Source: Flammula alnicola (taxonomy: Eukaryota > Basidiomycota > Agaricomycetes > Agaricales > Strophariaceae). From it: DNA of 21,633 nucleotides. A program made the position numbers and the translations under genes. The stretch is from positions 1-21,633 of the forward strand of contig JADNRV010000620.1 of assembly GCA_015499995.1 (NCBI GenBank), read 5' to 3'. Positions 8,497 through 18,900 of this stretch are shown piece after piece. Within the stretch, counting starts at the first letter, position 1. Each line of letters opens with the position of its first letter. Below the pieces are notes generated by a model. That model saw nothing but the letters and a program-made list of their open reading frames with translations, searched no databases and was not told the DNA's origin.

Positions 8497-11400
8497 TCAA
8501 AGATCCGAACCTACGGCGTCTACAACATACAGGACCTGCTGAGGTCTGACGAACAATCCGCGGGATTCCGTGCCAGACATATCTGAGGCAGCTGGGCTGA
8601 CGCTACGCATCCTCTTCATGCGGTCTGATGAGATGCTGAGTTGGTCGCCTTCCCTCTTCAACACACCCTTGTCCTTCCCCCACACAGCACCCCCGACACT
8701 ACCTGCATCGACCCTCCGTCTTCGCGCCGCACGATCGTCGCCGTATTCCCACTCCGAACCCATTCCCCCCATCTCGAAGTATCGAATGCCGCCCCAGGAC
8801 CCGTCATTCCACTGTCGGTCATCGCTGGGTTTCTCTTCTCCTCCCCAGCTGTCACCAAGCGGCATGGGAACTTCGACCCCTACCCACGGGCCCGTCTCCC
8901 CAACGACCTCGCCAATATATCGCGCATAGGCCTTGAAGCGTTTTCGTTTGGATGAAATGATGCACGGGATGCCGATCTCCAGCGTCGCGCCTTGAGGGAC
9001 GTCTTGAGCGAGAATATTGACCATTGAACTGGCCTGCGCATGCTTCGATATGAGTGGCGACACAGCCTGCTGCTGTTGAAGTGGTTGCCCTTGAGGTTGT
9101 TTCGAAGAGCCGCCAGAGGTTGCAGATAAAGCGGACGACTGCACTGTCTTGATAGTATCGTTAGAACCTTTCCTCCTCAATGTCGCCACGCTCGAGCTTG
9201 AGGCTGAACTACTGGTCTTCTTGTGGTCGCTGCCCACAAGGATATCGTTTCGAATATTTGGTCGAATAGTAATGGTGCTCGCCGTGTTCGCGGGTGGTGG
9301 GAGCTCAACAGGAACGGGGTTGGCTTCAATCGGGGGCGTTTTGTTCTCTTTCTCGGAGTCGGTTGCTGTATCTATTTTCGAAGTCTCAGGAAGTGATGGC
9401 CGCAAGGACTCCGTAGATTTCTTTTCCGAGACCAGTTTGCGGCTACCAGCAACGACGGGAACTACTCTCTTGGGCGTCAAAGAAGTCGTCGAACTATTTG
9501 AAAGAGAAGATTTTATGGATGAAGGGCGCATCGGTTTACCAGCGGCAGCCGCAGGACTGAGCTTACTGGGGTCTGGAACGGGTACAGGAGGTGCGGTACG
9601 TTTTGCTGGGGTCATCTTCGCCGTCTTCGCCGTCGAGCGAACGCTAGTCGCATTGCTCGCAACCGAGCTGACAGAGGCACCAGATATTCTCCTTGCACGT
9701 TCGTGGACAGGAGAACTGGTGTTGGACCGACCGCCTCCAGCGCGCACACTTGTCGTCGATGCCGCCGAGGTTCGGCGAGAGCGAGTAGTGGGCGTTGAAA
9801 GCCCATTGCTTGCCGTGCGGTAAGTACCAGTCTTGTCGGTTGCAGTAGAGACGCTAGAAGTAGGTCGAGCACCGCCAGATATGGACCTCGTCGACACTCG
9901 TGATGTCGGGCGAGATGTGGGCGAGGTTCCGGGTTTTACGCCAACGTTGAGACGAGAACGCAGGGTTGAAGTCGTGCTACCACGAGAGTTTGGCCTGGGA
10001 GAGGCTGCATGAACAGCTGGTGAGGTCCGAGAAGCCGAAGAAGACGGGATGGTTGGCTTTCGCACTGTAGGTTGAGTCTTAACGGAAGCTGTGGTTGCTT
10101 TAGACTTGACGCTGGGACTTGTTCCGGTTCTTGTGCTGGTCCGAGAGCTAACGCTGGCTAGGGAGGCACGCGTAATCAGCGTCTTCTTCAGAGGTGGCGG
10201 TGGTGTTTGGTAAATGGACTCTGTTTCGTCGATTTGAGAACCCTCGGGTCGTTCTTCGCCATCTTCACTTGCTTCGGGTGTCCTTCCACCCTCCTGTTCG
10301 CCCTCTTCTTCCTCCTCGCCAACGTCCGGTTCGATGATAGAAAGCTGTAATCGGGGTGATGGAGTTCTCGAGTTGACAGAAGACGACGACGGCGTCAGTT
10401 TCGAGTCGGGCCTATCTTTCAACTCCAATGCCCTGCCAGCCCGAACTTCTGAAGCAATTCTTCGGGCGGGTGACATTCCACCGGTATTGACATGAGGAGC
10501 GGCTGACACCGTGCTCGTACTGGCTGTGGAAGCCACAGAAGTAGTGCTGCGGGCAACACTACGAACCGAGCTGGCTGAGGATCCGGCGCCGTCGCGCTCG
10601 CGGTTTGCAGATGTCCCTGGCCTCGTATGGACACTTCGGCTGAGAACACTGACGCGCATGCTACTAGCGACATCGCTTTCAGCATCAACCTTGGATGTGT
10701 GAGGATGATTTGACATGGGGCGAAGCAGAAGACCGGTCTGCCGTTTCTTGGGTGAAGAGTACGATGGGGGGCTAAGGAGATCGTCGATAGGCACCTCAAT
10801 GTCTAAACAATCATGAAGCATTAGCAGGTTATAGGTAGCAGAAGGATTGTACTTACGGTCGCTGATCTCTTTCAATGCCCAGCCTTCAAGAGGATCAAAC
10901 CCACGTTCTTGTCGTATCGCTAACCAACGTTTCCCTATCCACTTTAAGAGTTCCAGTCGAGCTTGTTCGACTTGGACGCGAACATGTGACGTGGCAGGGA
11001 GGAGCGGAGCGTTGACTTCGGTAGGATGCGGCCGTAAGAGAATCGACGAAACAAGAGTCTTCCATGGGGTCAGACACGCGAGAAAACAGGAAGATGGGAT
11101 GGGGGCGTACCTGGTATAAAGACGGAGCATACGACTCCTTTACCCCCCGCATAATCGCTGCCATCGCCCATTCGACCCTTTCTCCGTCTTCAAACCGAAC
11201 GCCATCACTTTCCATGATCTCCATCCATTCTTCACTTGAGAAGCATGGTTCCGATTCCTTGCACAAAAGTTCGTCGACTCCTTTGCGTCCAGCGAAGACC
11301 ATTTCTCTGACGATGTCGGCCCACGGCTCGATGCTATTTCCGAGTTTGATCAGCGCATGTTCCGCGGCGAAGAGTAACGGGAAAGCATTGAGTGGGGTGG

Positions 11401-12738
11401 TGCGCTTGCCGACGCCTTTCAAGACTGATTCCCTGATTTTCTGCGGTAGTGAGGCGAATTCTTGCGTACACCATCCTTCGCCAAAGAGGCCGACGAGGGC
11501 TCGTCGGGCACCGCGTTCTAGGGCCGAGTTCTTCACGTCGTCGGCGAGCGCGAACTCCAGCACTCGCGGTGCACGGCGTGCACATTGGCGGCAGCGGCAG
11601 CCTCCAGTACCCCACTTGCCACCCGTGAGCCGCTCGTACTCAGCGAACGGGATAAAGGCGTGGAAAAGGCCGTGGAGCATTTCCTGAGCAATTCTGGCTT
11701 GAATTTCGTCATGGAGTGTTGTAAGATTAAGATAAAGTGAAGCTCTTAAGATAGCAAACGCGGTGGAAAGGTCGTATGATCTATGGGAGAAGATAAGGGT
11801 GCCGGTGTAAATGAATCCTAGAGTGAAATGGAGAGAGGCGGGTGTAAAAGGAGGGGATGGAAGAATGAGAGTGGGCGGCTCGTTGGGCACATTTTTTGGT
11901 GATGGCCAGGCGATAAGGGCGGTGTGAAAATAAGATGATCTAGAAACGAGGATGAAGCGATGGGAGGAGAAGATGGCGGTCGTGCTTTCGTGATTGCCTC
12001 CAAAATTCCCAGTTAAGGCGATACGAACGTCCGAATAAAGACGCGACCTCCACATGAACACTAAATCCTTGCGTAGTTTGTCGATACGCAAAGATTCGGG
12101 ATCGTCGTCTGCTCCAGGTGCGCGTTCACGAGATTCTGACGAGTCGAACAAAAATTCGAAAGCCTCGCCGAAACCTTTGCCGGTGTAAAGATATTCGAGT
12201 TCATTGGAGAAGAGAGCAGGGTTAATGGAAGTGGTGAGTCGAAGAAGGGTTGTTGGCCCAACATGTGCGACGGTGGTTGACGGTGAAGGAGCGCGGAAGG
12301 GAGAGGGGGTGCGAGGAATGGCTGACAACGAATGTTCTAAACCGAGAGAAAGAGCTGATTCGGCTGGATAATCTGCCCCCGAAGGTGAAGAGGGATAGGG
12401 AAGAGGCGAAATTGCACCGCTTGGGCGAAAGGAAAAATAGCGACTTTGGAAACTTGGAGGTGCGCGAGCATAAACAATCGCTGTGAGATTCAAGTCAGCA
12501 GAATGGACGACTTGAATGCATGTTTGAACATACCTTTATGGCCCCATACTTCCTCAAACACCTGACTACGGTCCTCTTCGTCGCCTACAAGTTCCCAGAC
12601 GACATCTGGGAAACGATCTTTCGCGTGATGAAACAAAGATTCGAGATGTTCCTGCCATGCAAGTGTTGAATTTTTGGTTGCTTCTTGCAAACCTGGAGGT
12701 GGGGGAGTTGTGAGGACAAGGCCAACAGCCTGAGCCAT
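8497..12738 (-). CDS. BTB/POZ and CAP-Gly domain protein
   Basis: Four exons on the minus strand: 12738-12534, 12480-11111, 11058-10857, 10802-8497. They total 4083 nt (1360 residues plus TGA); introns are 53, 52 and 54 nt with canonical ends and matching phases. The start ATG (12738) opens MAQAVGLVLTTPPPPG. A BTB fold lies at about residues 217-335 (YSDVRIALTG, HRFILVSRSSYFHTAL, LGFIYTGTLIF), followed by a helical BACK-like part. Residues about 660-1190 are Ser/Thr/Pro/Arg-rich and probably disordered. Near the end is a CAP-Gly domain (KAYARYIGEV, GPWVGVEV, NDGSWGGIRYFE) whose last strand, GLFVRPQQV, comes only about 70 residues later. CAP-Gly domains bind the EEY/F tails of tubulin or EB1 and BTB domains dimerise or recruit Cullin-3, so a microtubule-associated adaptor is the likely role (inference). 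The start lies about 145 nt from the gamma-tubulin pseudogene. Confidence 0.9.
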
Positions 12739-12880
12739 TGTAGAAGAGCAGGATATCGACCAGGACAGTGACCAGGGGTATATGTCGAAGGAAAACAACT
12801 GGCAACTAACAACTTGCGGCGAGAACACGAGGCAGCCTAACCATAGGGTTAGGGTTCCCACCGTCCCGTGTTCTTGCCTT
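12739..12880. promoter_or_regulatory. Short bidirectional promoter region with telobox
   Basis: Only about 140 nt separate the BTB/CAP-Gly start codon (minus) from the first recognisable codons of the gamma-tubulin pseudogene (plus). The region contains TAGGGTTAGGGTT at 12844-12856, two units of the TTAGGG telomere repeat. Such teloboxes occur in promoters bound by Myb/TRF-like factors in plants and fungi; a regulatory role here is inferred. Confidence 0.4.
12844..12856 (+). promoter_or_regulatory. Telobox (interstitial telomere-like motif)
   Basis: TAGGGTTAGGGTT, two TTAGGG-type units, lies about 106 nt upstream of the BTB/CAP-Gly ATG (on the opposite strand as AACCCTAACCCTA). It is too short to be a telomere relic with confidence. 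Confidence 0.5.
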
Positions 12881-14813
12881 GCCGTCGCGAAAATCATCAC
12901 ATTTCAACGTCAACGTTCAACTGGGTCAATGTAGAAACCAAAGTAAGCATGCTTTATTGAAATCTAGAGTTGCCTTTTACCTACAATGATGCTATAAGTG
13001 GGATCCGCGTTCGGGCAACAATTATGTGCAGAGCATGGTATCAATCAACAAGGAATTCTCGAGGAATGGGCAACATAGGGAGGTGATCGAAAGGATGTGT
13101 TTTCTACCAGGCAGACGATGAGTTTTACGTGCCTAGATCGATGCTTGTGGATCTGGAGCCTAGGGTATGAATATTTACCAACTATATGAACTGCGAAATT
13201 GATGCCCCCTCGGGTCATAAACAACATCCTCGCGTCGCCTTAATCTCGTTTGTGTAATCCGCAGAATATTTTCGTATCAAAGGATGGGTGATGCGGGAAA
13301 TAACTGGGCCCAAGGTTATTCAACTGGAGAGGGGATATACGAAGAAATCATGGATATGGTCTACAGAGAGGCAGAAAGTAGTGACTCCTTAGAGGTACGC
13401 CACATATCGTATCTAAACCTCACGCATATCTCAACACGCTCTCAGGCTTTTGTAGCTGTACACTCCATTGCTCGAGGAACTGGATGGGCTCCTTCATCTT
13501 GGAAAGTCTCAACCATAGATTTCCCAAGAAAATCATTCAGACATACAGCGTATTCCCAAATGTGCAAGAAGGCGATGTTGTCGTGCAGCCATAAAATTCG
13601 TTGTTAACTCTAAAAAGACTCACTGATAACGCTGACTCCGGGGTGGTGTTGGACAACAGCGGGCTCTCTCGCATTTCTGCAGATAGGCTGCACATCCAGA
13701 CCCCCACCTTCGATCAGACCAATCAGTTGATATTAGTGGTTATGGCGGCAGAGTACGCAGACTTTGCGCATCCCTAGTACATGACCAATGATCCAGTGGG
13801 CATGTTGGCACCCTGATACCCACACCACGTTGGCATTTCTTATGGTATCATGCACGCCCTTTTCGAGTGGGGAAATCGACAAGGTCTGTGCCTTTTTACT
13901 GCCATATGCTGGCGGTTTCATATACTCATGTCAACACAGGCGAAACCTATACGTCGGACAACCGTCTTAGATGTTATGCGACGTCTTCTTCAACTCAAGA
14001 ACCGTATGGTTTCGACCGTAACGTCCTCAAATGCTTCTTACATCTCAAATATGAATATGATCATGGGCGGCATTGATCCAGCTGACGTACTCTCCTGCTT
14101 GATTTATGACTTTCAACTTTTCTCACTCATTCCACCAACCAGATTCGCCAATCGCTTATCCGCATACGGGAAAGGAGCCTATTAGCGGCCTTCCACCATG
14201 GTGGCCCGCAGCTATCAGCGCGAAAGCTCAGTACCAATTACAAGGTAAGCGGCCTAATGCTAGCAAATCATACAAGCGTTGCATCGGTAAGTTGAGCTTA
14301 TCCTCGAGCACACTCGCTGTATTTACTGTCTTCGTCGTTCCAGCTCTTCAAACGCATGCTTGATCAATATGATCGATTAAAGAAATGTAATGCATTCATG
14401 GAACAGTATAAGAAGGGGAATGTTTTTTTGCGGACGGCCTGGAAGAGTTCGATGTTGCACGGTATGCGATTTCTGACTTTTGGAGTAATGGATGTTTGCC
14501 GACTCTTATATCATAGCGACACATGTGAAGGTATAGTGAAGGAGTACAAAGCTGCGAAAAATTCCGAATTATATCTCTCATGTGAGTCGTTCCACTGAGG
14601 ACTGCATGCGGGTTCGCTAACTTTTCCTCATATTGCAAGTCTAACTGAATTTGTCGCTGGATTTTAGATGACCCCATCCGATCTGACTCGCGCATAGAAA
14701 TCGATGCCAAGATCGCAGCAGGGTACTTTCGAAACGTCACTGAGTTGGATCTTGCCAAAGCGGTTGGTAGGACTTGGGAGCCGACGGAGCATCGCTCGAA
14801 GGTTCGAAGTTAG
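12881..14813 (+). pseudogene. Gamma-tubulin pseudogene, intron-containing
   Basis: Gamma-tubulin nucleates microtubules at spindle pole bodies. Family blocks occur in order along 1.9 kb: KIITFQ and QLGQCRNQ (12887-12941), [156 protein letters not shown]. Introns are kept at 12943-12998, 13165-13213 (acceptor now cgg), 13395-13445, 14287-14343, 14462-14516 and probably 14582-14667, so this is a DNA duplicate, not a retrocopy. Breaks: in-frame stops at 13076-13078, 13241-13243, 13592-13594, 13775-13777 and 13814-13816; frameshifts near 12915, 13100, 13283, 13480, 13940 and 14420. The C-terminal end, taken as the TAG at 14811-14813, is less certain. Gamma-tubulin is essential, so a working copy is expected elsewhere. 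Confidence 0.88.
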
Positions 14814-14829
14814 AGAGTGGACACGCTGT

Positions 14830-15165
14830 CCACGTCAGCCTCTATAGATGCTTTTGGATGTTTCGAATTTATTGTCTCTCTGAGCCTGATTCTACGCTCC
14901 TGCGTTTGATTTTGACACTTGTATATGCCGCTTACTCTATAGATCTCTTCTTCAAGAGGCCTCAGCTCGTCCGAAGGAAGGAGGTCCTCGAGGATGGCAC
15001 TGTCGTCCACGCGGTATGTTTGCGGTGGCAATACGTTATTTTTAGTCGTATCAGACATCTGTAATATGTTTAGTTCTCGAGGAAGAAGGTGGAACAGAAG
15101 ATGAGTGTCGGGCAATCGCATGAGTCATTGTATGGTGGGATAAATTTAGCGCAATTCGAGATATG
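14830..15165 (+). pseudogene. Unassigned coding-like exons after gamma-tubulin relic
   Basis: Plus-strand frames carry protein-like stretches (LFFKRPQLVRRKEVLEDG with TVVHA just after) up to a donor gtatgt at 15013. A possible acceptor tttag lies near 15074, and the following frame reads KKVEQKMSVGQSHESLYGG and ends at a TGA at 15163-15165. The other plus frame before the donor is Ser/Arg-rich. On the minus strand an ATG frame of 103 codons (15121-14810) is also open. No family is recognised, and I cannot decide which strand or frame is real. It may be the tail of a gene whose front part was lost. Confidence 0.2.
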
Positions 15166-15999
15166 ATCTATGTAAGGACCTGTGAAATGACAGGTTTCGA
15201 AATACGAGTACAAATTGCCAATCTTCTATGTAACGAACTTGAGTCATGGGTTTTGCAACTATTGCCTCGAGGCCCGTTTGCTATGCGCCTCGCAGCTCAC
15301 GTCTGGGTGATAAGTAATCTAATATTAATATTCGCCTCGAAGTAAGCCAGGCTCGTATGATTCAACACATTTTCATTTGTCTCAAAAGTATAAAAAGGAG
15401 ATCAACTTACGTTCGAAGACAAGACAAGTCTGTCCAAGAATCGTCGGTCAAGTCAAGAGCTTGACACCGTTACCCCCGTTGCCTTGCGGCAACATCACGA
15501 AGTTAGGATCAAACGCTAGCGCCAAATAAAGAACTCATTGGTCGAGTCGGTGCCACTGTTCCCTCCCGCCACTCATAAAACTCGCATCCCTGTCCATGTT
15601 GTCGTTTTAAAGGTCTTTCGAGTACAAGATTGACTTAGAACCCGTTAATTTGGGCTAATTCAGCCTTTTCAACCAACAAAATTGTGCTGACAAGCCCAGG
15701 ACAATTTTTTTTTTCACTGCTGTGAGTTTTGCATGCGTTGAGTCGCGTTGAATGATCTTTATTGAGCGTTCACAGTCTTCTTTTCCATTTTGGACGCGAA
15801 TTCGACTATTTTCGATCGGATATACCTATATATATAACCCTATCTTTTTTGTAAGAACTCGAATTTCAGTTGTTGCAATTCGTCGCCCCTAACTGTATTG
15901 TTTTCCGCCTGGCTCTTGCCCTCCGTTATCCAGCCTTCTGTTCCCAGATCAATTACGCGTTCTTCACTGCTCCTGCCTTAGACATTTCCTTTCACAACG
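15166..15999 (+). promoter_or_regulatory. Intergenic and upstream region of RBR ligase gene
   Basis: About 830 nt without a convincing gene. Three stem-loops follow each other at 15418-15493 (separate entry). A T9 run occurs near 15705, a TATA-like run (cctatatatataaccc) at 15825-15840 about 165 nt before the ATG, and pyrimidine-rich sequence at 15845-15930. The last part is likely core promoter and 5' UTR of the RBR gene. A 60-codon ORF at 15163-15345 has no motif and is not supported. Confidence 0.4.
15418..15493 (+). repeat. Three consecutive short stem-loops
   Basis: Stem 1 is GAC(A)AGAC-AA-GTCTGTC at 15418-15434. Stem 2 is GTCAAG-AG-CTTGAC at 15452-15465. Stem 3 is GTTGCC-TTGC-GGCAAC at 15478-15493. 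They lie within 76 nt, about 500 nt upstream of the RBR start. Whether they form a small RNA or are chance palindromes is open. Confidence 0.35.
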
Positions 16000-18900
16000 A
16001 TGCCTCCCATTCTCTCGAATACCGTAATCGAGATCGATTCGTCGCCGGAACCAGCACACCCCGCCCGTGCCAGATCCACATCCAAGACGCGCCTAATGCC
16101 TGCTCGAGGAGCGAGCTCTCGTCCAAACGCAAAAGGGAAAGGCAAAGCCACGGCGAGGAAGACGGCCAGGGCGGCCATGGACACTGTCATCGAGCTGACC
16201 GACTCGGAACCTGAGCTTACGGCGCAGCCACCGATTATGCGTAAACAACGATCCCAAGCCCAAGCAGGTCCCTCTGGCTCACAGCCGACTCAGAAACGGG
16301 CCCAACACAAGTCCACTTCCACACCAAACACGTTACGGCCCAAGAGCTCAGGCCCTTCGGGTTCATTGGAGAATATTCCTGTCGCCTCGGGCTCCGGTTC
16401 TGGCGCAGGACCTAGCACTACTGCTTCCTCGTCAAAGAAGCGAAAGGCACCGGGCGCAATACCATTATTTCTCCAAACCCAGAGCGATGAGGAGAATCAA
16501 CCGCCTTTGGCTCCTGGTGCACGATGGAACGATGAGGGTGGTGATGGATTTCAGGAAGAGATGATGGACGTTGCCGATGGCGATTGGGATCCCGAGTTCT
16601 CCAACAAACCCTTTCCATTCGACTTTTTCTATGAACCCAATCGACCACCCCGAGTTCGTCTCGCTGCAGCTCCCCAACCCCAACCGACCACTAATACCTC
16701 GAAGAAAGAAGCAACACTGCCCGCCCTGGTCATCCAAGCTACTACTGTGGCCAATCCAGACCCACCCGCTGCCGTTGCTCCAGCCCCAGTTGCAGTCCAG
16801 ATCGTAATCCCAGCCCCGGCCCCAGCAGCTCCACCGAATCCTTTACCTCAACCGCAACCACAACCGCAACCACACGTCGTCGCTGCGCCTGCGCCCGAGG
16901 CACAACAGCAACCTCAGCCGGAACCCGCAGCGGCAGCAGTACCCCCACCCGAATCGCAACAAGGAGATCCTCCAGCGGACCCGACTTCGCACGCCATGGC
17001 CCAAATTCTCGAGGTCATCCCGGACGTCGAACCCGAGTACCTCCTCGGTCTCGTGCAGACGCACCTACCAACGTTCGCAGGACAGACGGCGGAGCACGTC
17101 CTTGGCTTGTTGTTCGAGGATGGAGGGTATCCGAGGGTGGCGAAGAAGCGCAAGGCGGTGGTCGTGGCGAGCGATGGCGAGGGAGCTGAGGCTGGAGACA
17201 AAGGAAAGGGCAAGGAAAAAGATGTCGATCAAGCGAGGCCGAATAAGAAGGCGAAGGTCGACTATGCGAGTGTGGAGAGGGTTTTCGAGGGGGGTGCTGC
17301 CTATCATGAGCGGGCATTGGTGCGTTTTGAGCTCTTTCTCCATCCTTTCTTCATTGCGGTCAATCTCGATGAATACATTTCGTCGAGTTTCGATGTTCTG
17401 AATTCGATTCCTTTTCATCGTGTCTTTCACGTATGATCTTTCTTTCGGTCTTCTCCATGTTTGCCAATTTTATTTCCTTCATATTCTACCCATATTCTGG
17501 AACGATCAACTAATTCCTTTGCTCGCAGATCTACCTCCAGACAGATTTCCCATTCATTCCCAAACCCTATCTTCGACGCAGTCTAACGCGCTTCCGGAAT
17601 TTTTACGCCCCTACCCATCTCGCACTCGCCGCTGAAGAGCAAAGTTACGAAGATGACCCAGGACGACATCGTATGTATATGCGCAAATCAATACATTACA
17701 ATCCAGCGAGAGAGCACAGAAGGCTCCAGGTACTCATCGACGAGGCTTTCATGGAGGAGAGAGCGTGGTTAGAGGAGCAGCTGAATTTACGGCGACCGGA
17801 GGCGGGTTCTGCTGCTGCCGATGGAGGTGCGGTGCAGGACGAAGCAGGAGATGCTGGGAAAGGGAAAGGAAAGGAGACGGCCGTCGACTTACCGGGGGAG
17901 GATGAACCTCTGGAGGATGGTACCGGCATTGAGTGTCAGTGCTGTTTCTCCGAGTATGCTTTCGTACGTATATTTAACTTCTTTCCTCTATTTCGTCAAT
18001 ATAATTTCATCTCGTGTTTCTTTGCCTCGACACAGGTCAAGATGGTACAATGCCCCGAAGCCCATCTCTTCTGCTCCGGCTGTGTCTCGCAATACGCATC
18101 GACCAAGCTAGGCGAGCACGATATTGAAATCAATTGCATGCATTCCTCGGGCTGCGCACAGCCTTTCCCTGCGTCTGAACTCCGTCGCGTGCTCTCGACG
18201 AAACTTATGGATCTATACGAGCGGGTTAAGCAGCAGAAGGAGATTGAGCAAGCAGACCTCGAGGGTCTCGAGGAGTGCCCGTTTTGCGAGTGGAAGTGCG
18301 TCTTGGAGGTATCGAAGGAAGAGGAGAAGCTGTTCCGGTGTGGGAATGAGGATGGCGGGTGCGGAGAGGTGAGCTGTAGGCTGTGTAAACAGAAGGTAGG
18401 TGTTCGTGTCTTGTGCGAATGTCCGCCGTACTTATATGAGGTATTCGTTCGAATTAGGATCATCTTCCCAAGTCTTGCAAAGGTATGTCCGGGAAATTTG
18501 GACGTTCTTTTCTATTGGCTCACTATGGTTGTGCGCCTTTACAGAAGTCGAAGAAGACAAGCACCTTGATGGGCGACATGCCATTGAGGAAGCTATGAGT
18601 GCGTTATTTCCTTCGTGTCTCATTATCTCGACCTCATCGTATGGTTTGTAGCTCGGGCGCTGATGCGCAATTGCCCCAAATGTCAAAAAGGTACGCCGAT
18701 ATTATATCCTGTACATGACGCCGTCATTGCTAACTGTCAAACCTTAACAGCGTTTATCAAGGAACAAGGTGTACGTCCCCCTCTCCGCTCACCCCCGATT
18801 ACGCTTATATGGCGACTCATCGCGTCTGGCAGTGCAACAAGATGACGTGTCCAAACTGCCGCACGCTCTCCTGCTATGTGTGTCGGCAGGTTATTTCCGG

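Noticed and set aside
9149..9823. 224-codon open frame on the plus strand
   Set aside because: It is antisense to the Ser/Thr-rich linker of the BTB/CAP-Gly gene; such biased composition commonly leaves the opposite strand open, and no motif is present.
11064..11687. 207-codon plus-strand frame
   Set aside because: It is antisense to the BTB-gene exons 2 and 3, whose sense frame has clear BTB homology and matching splice phases.
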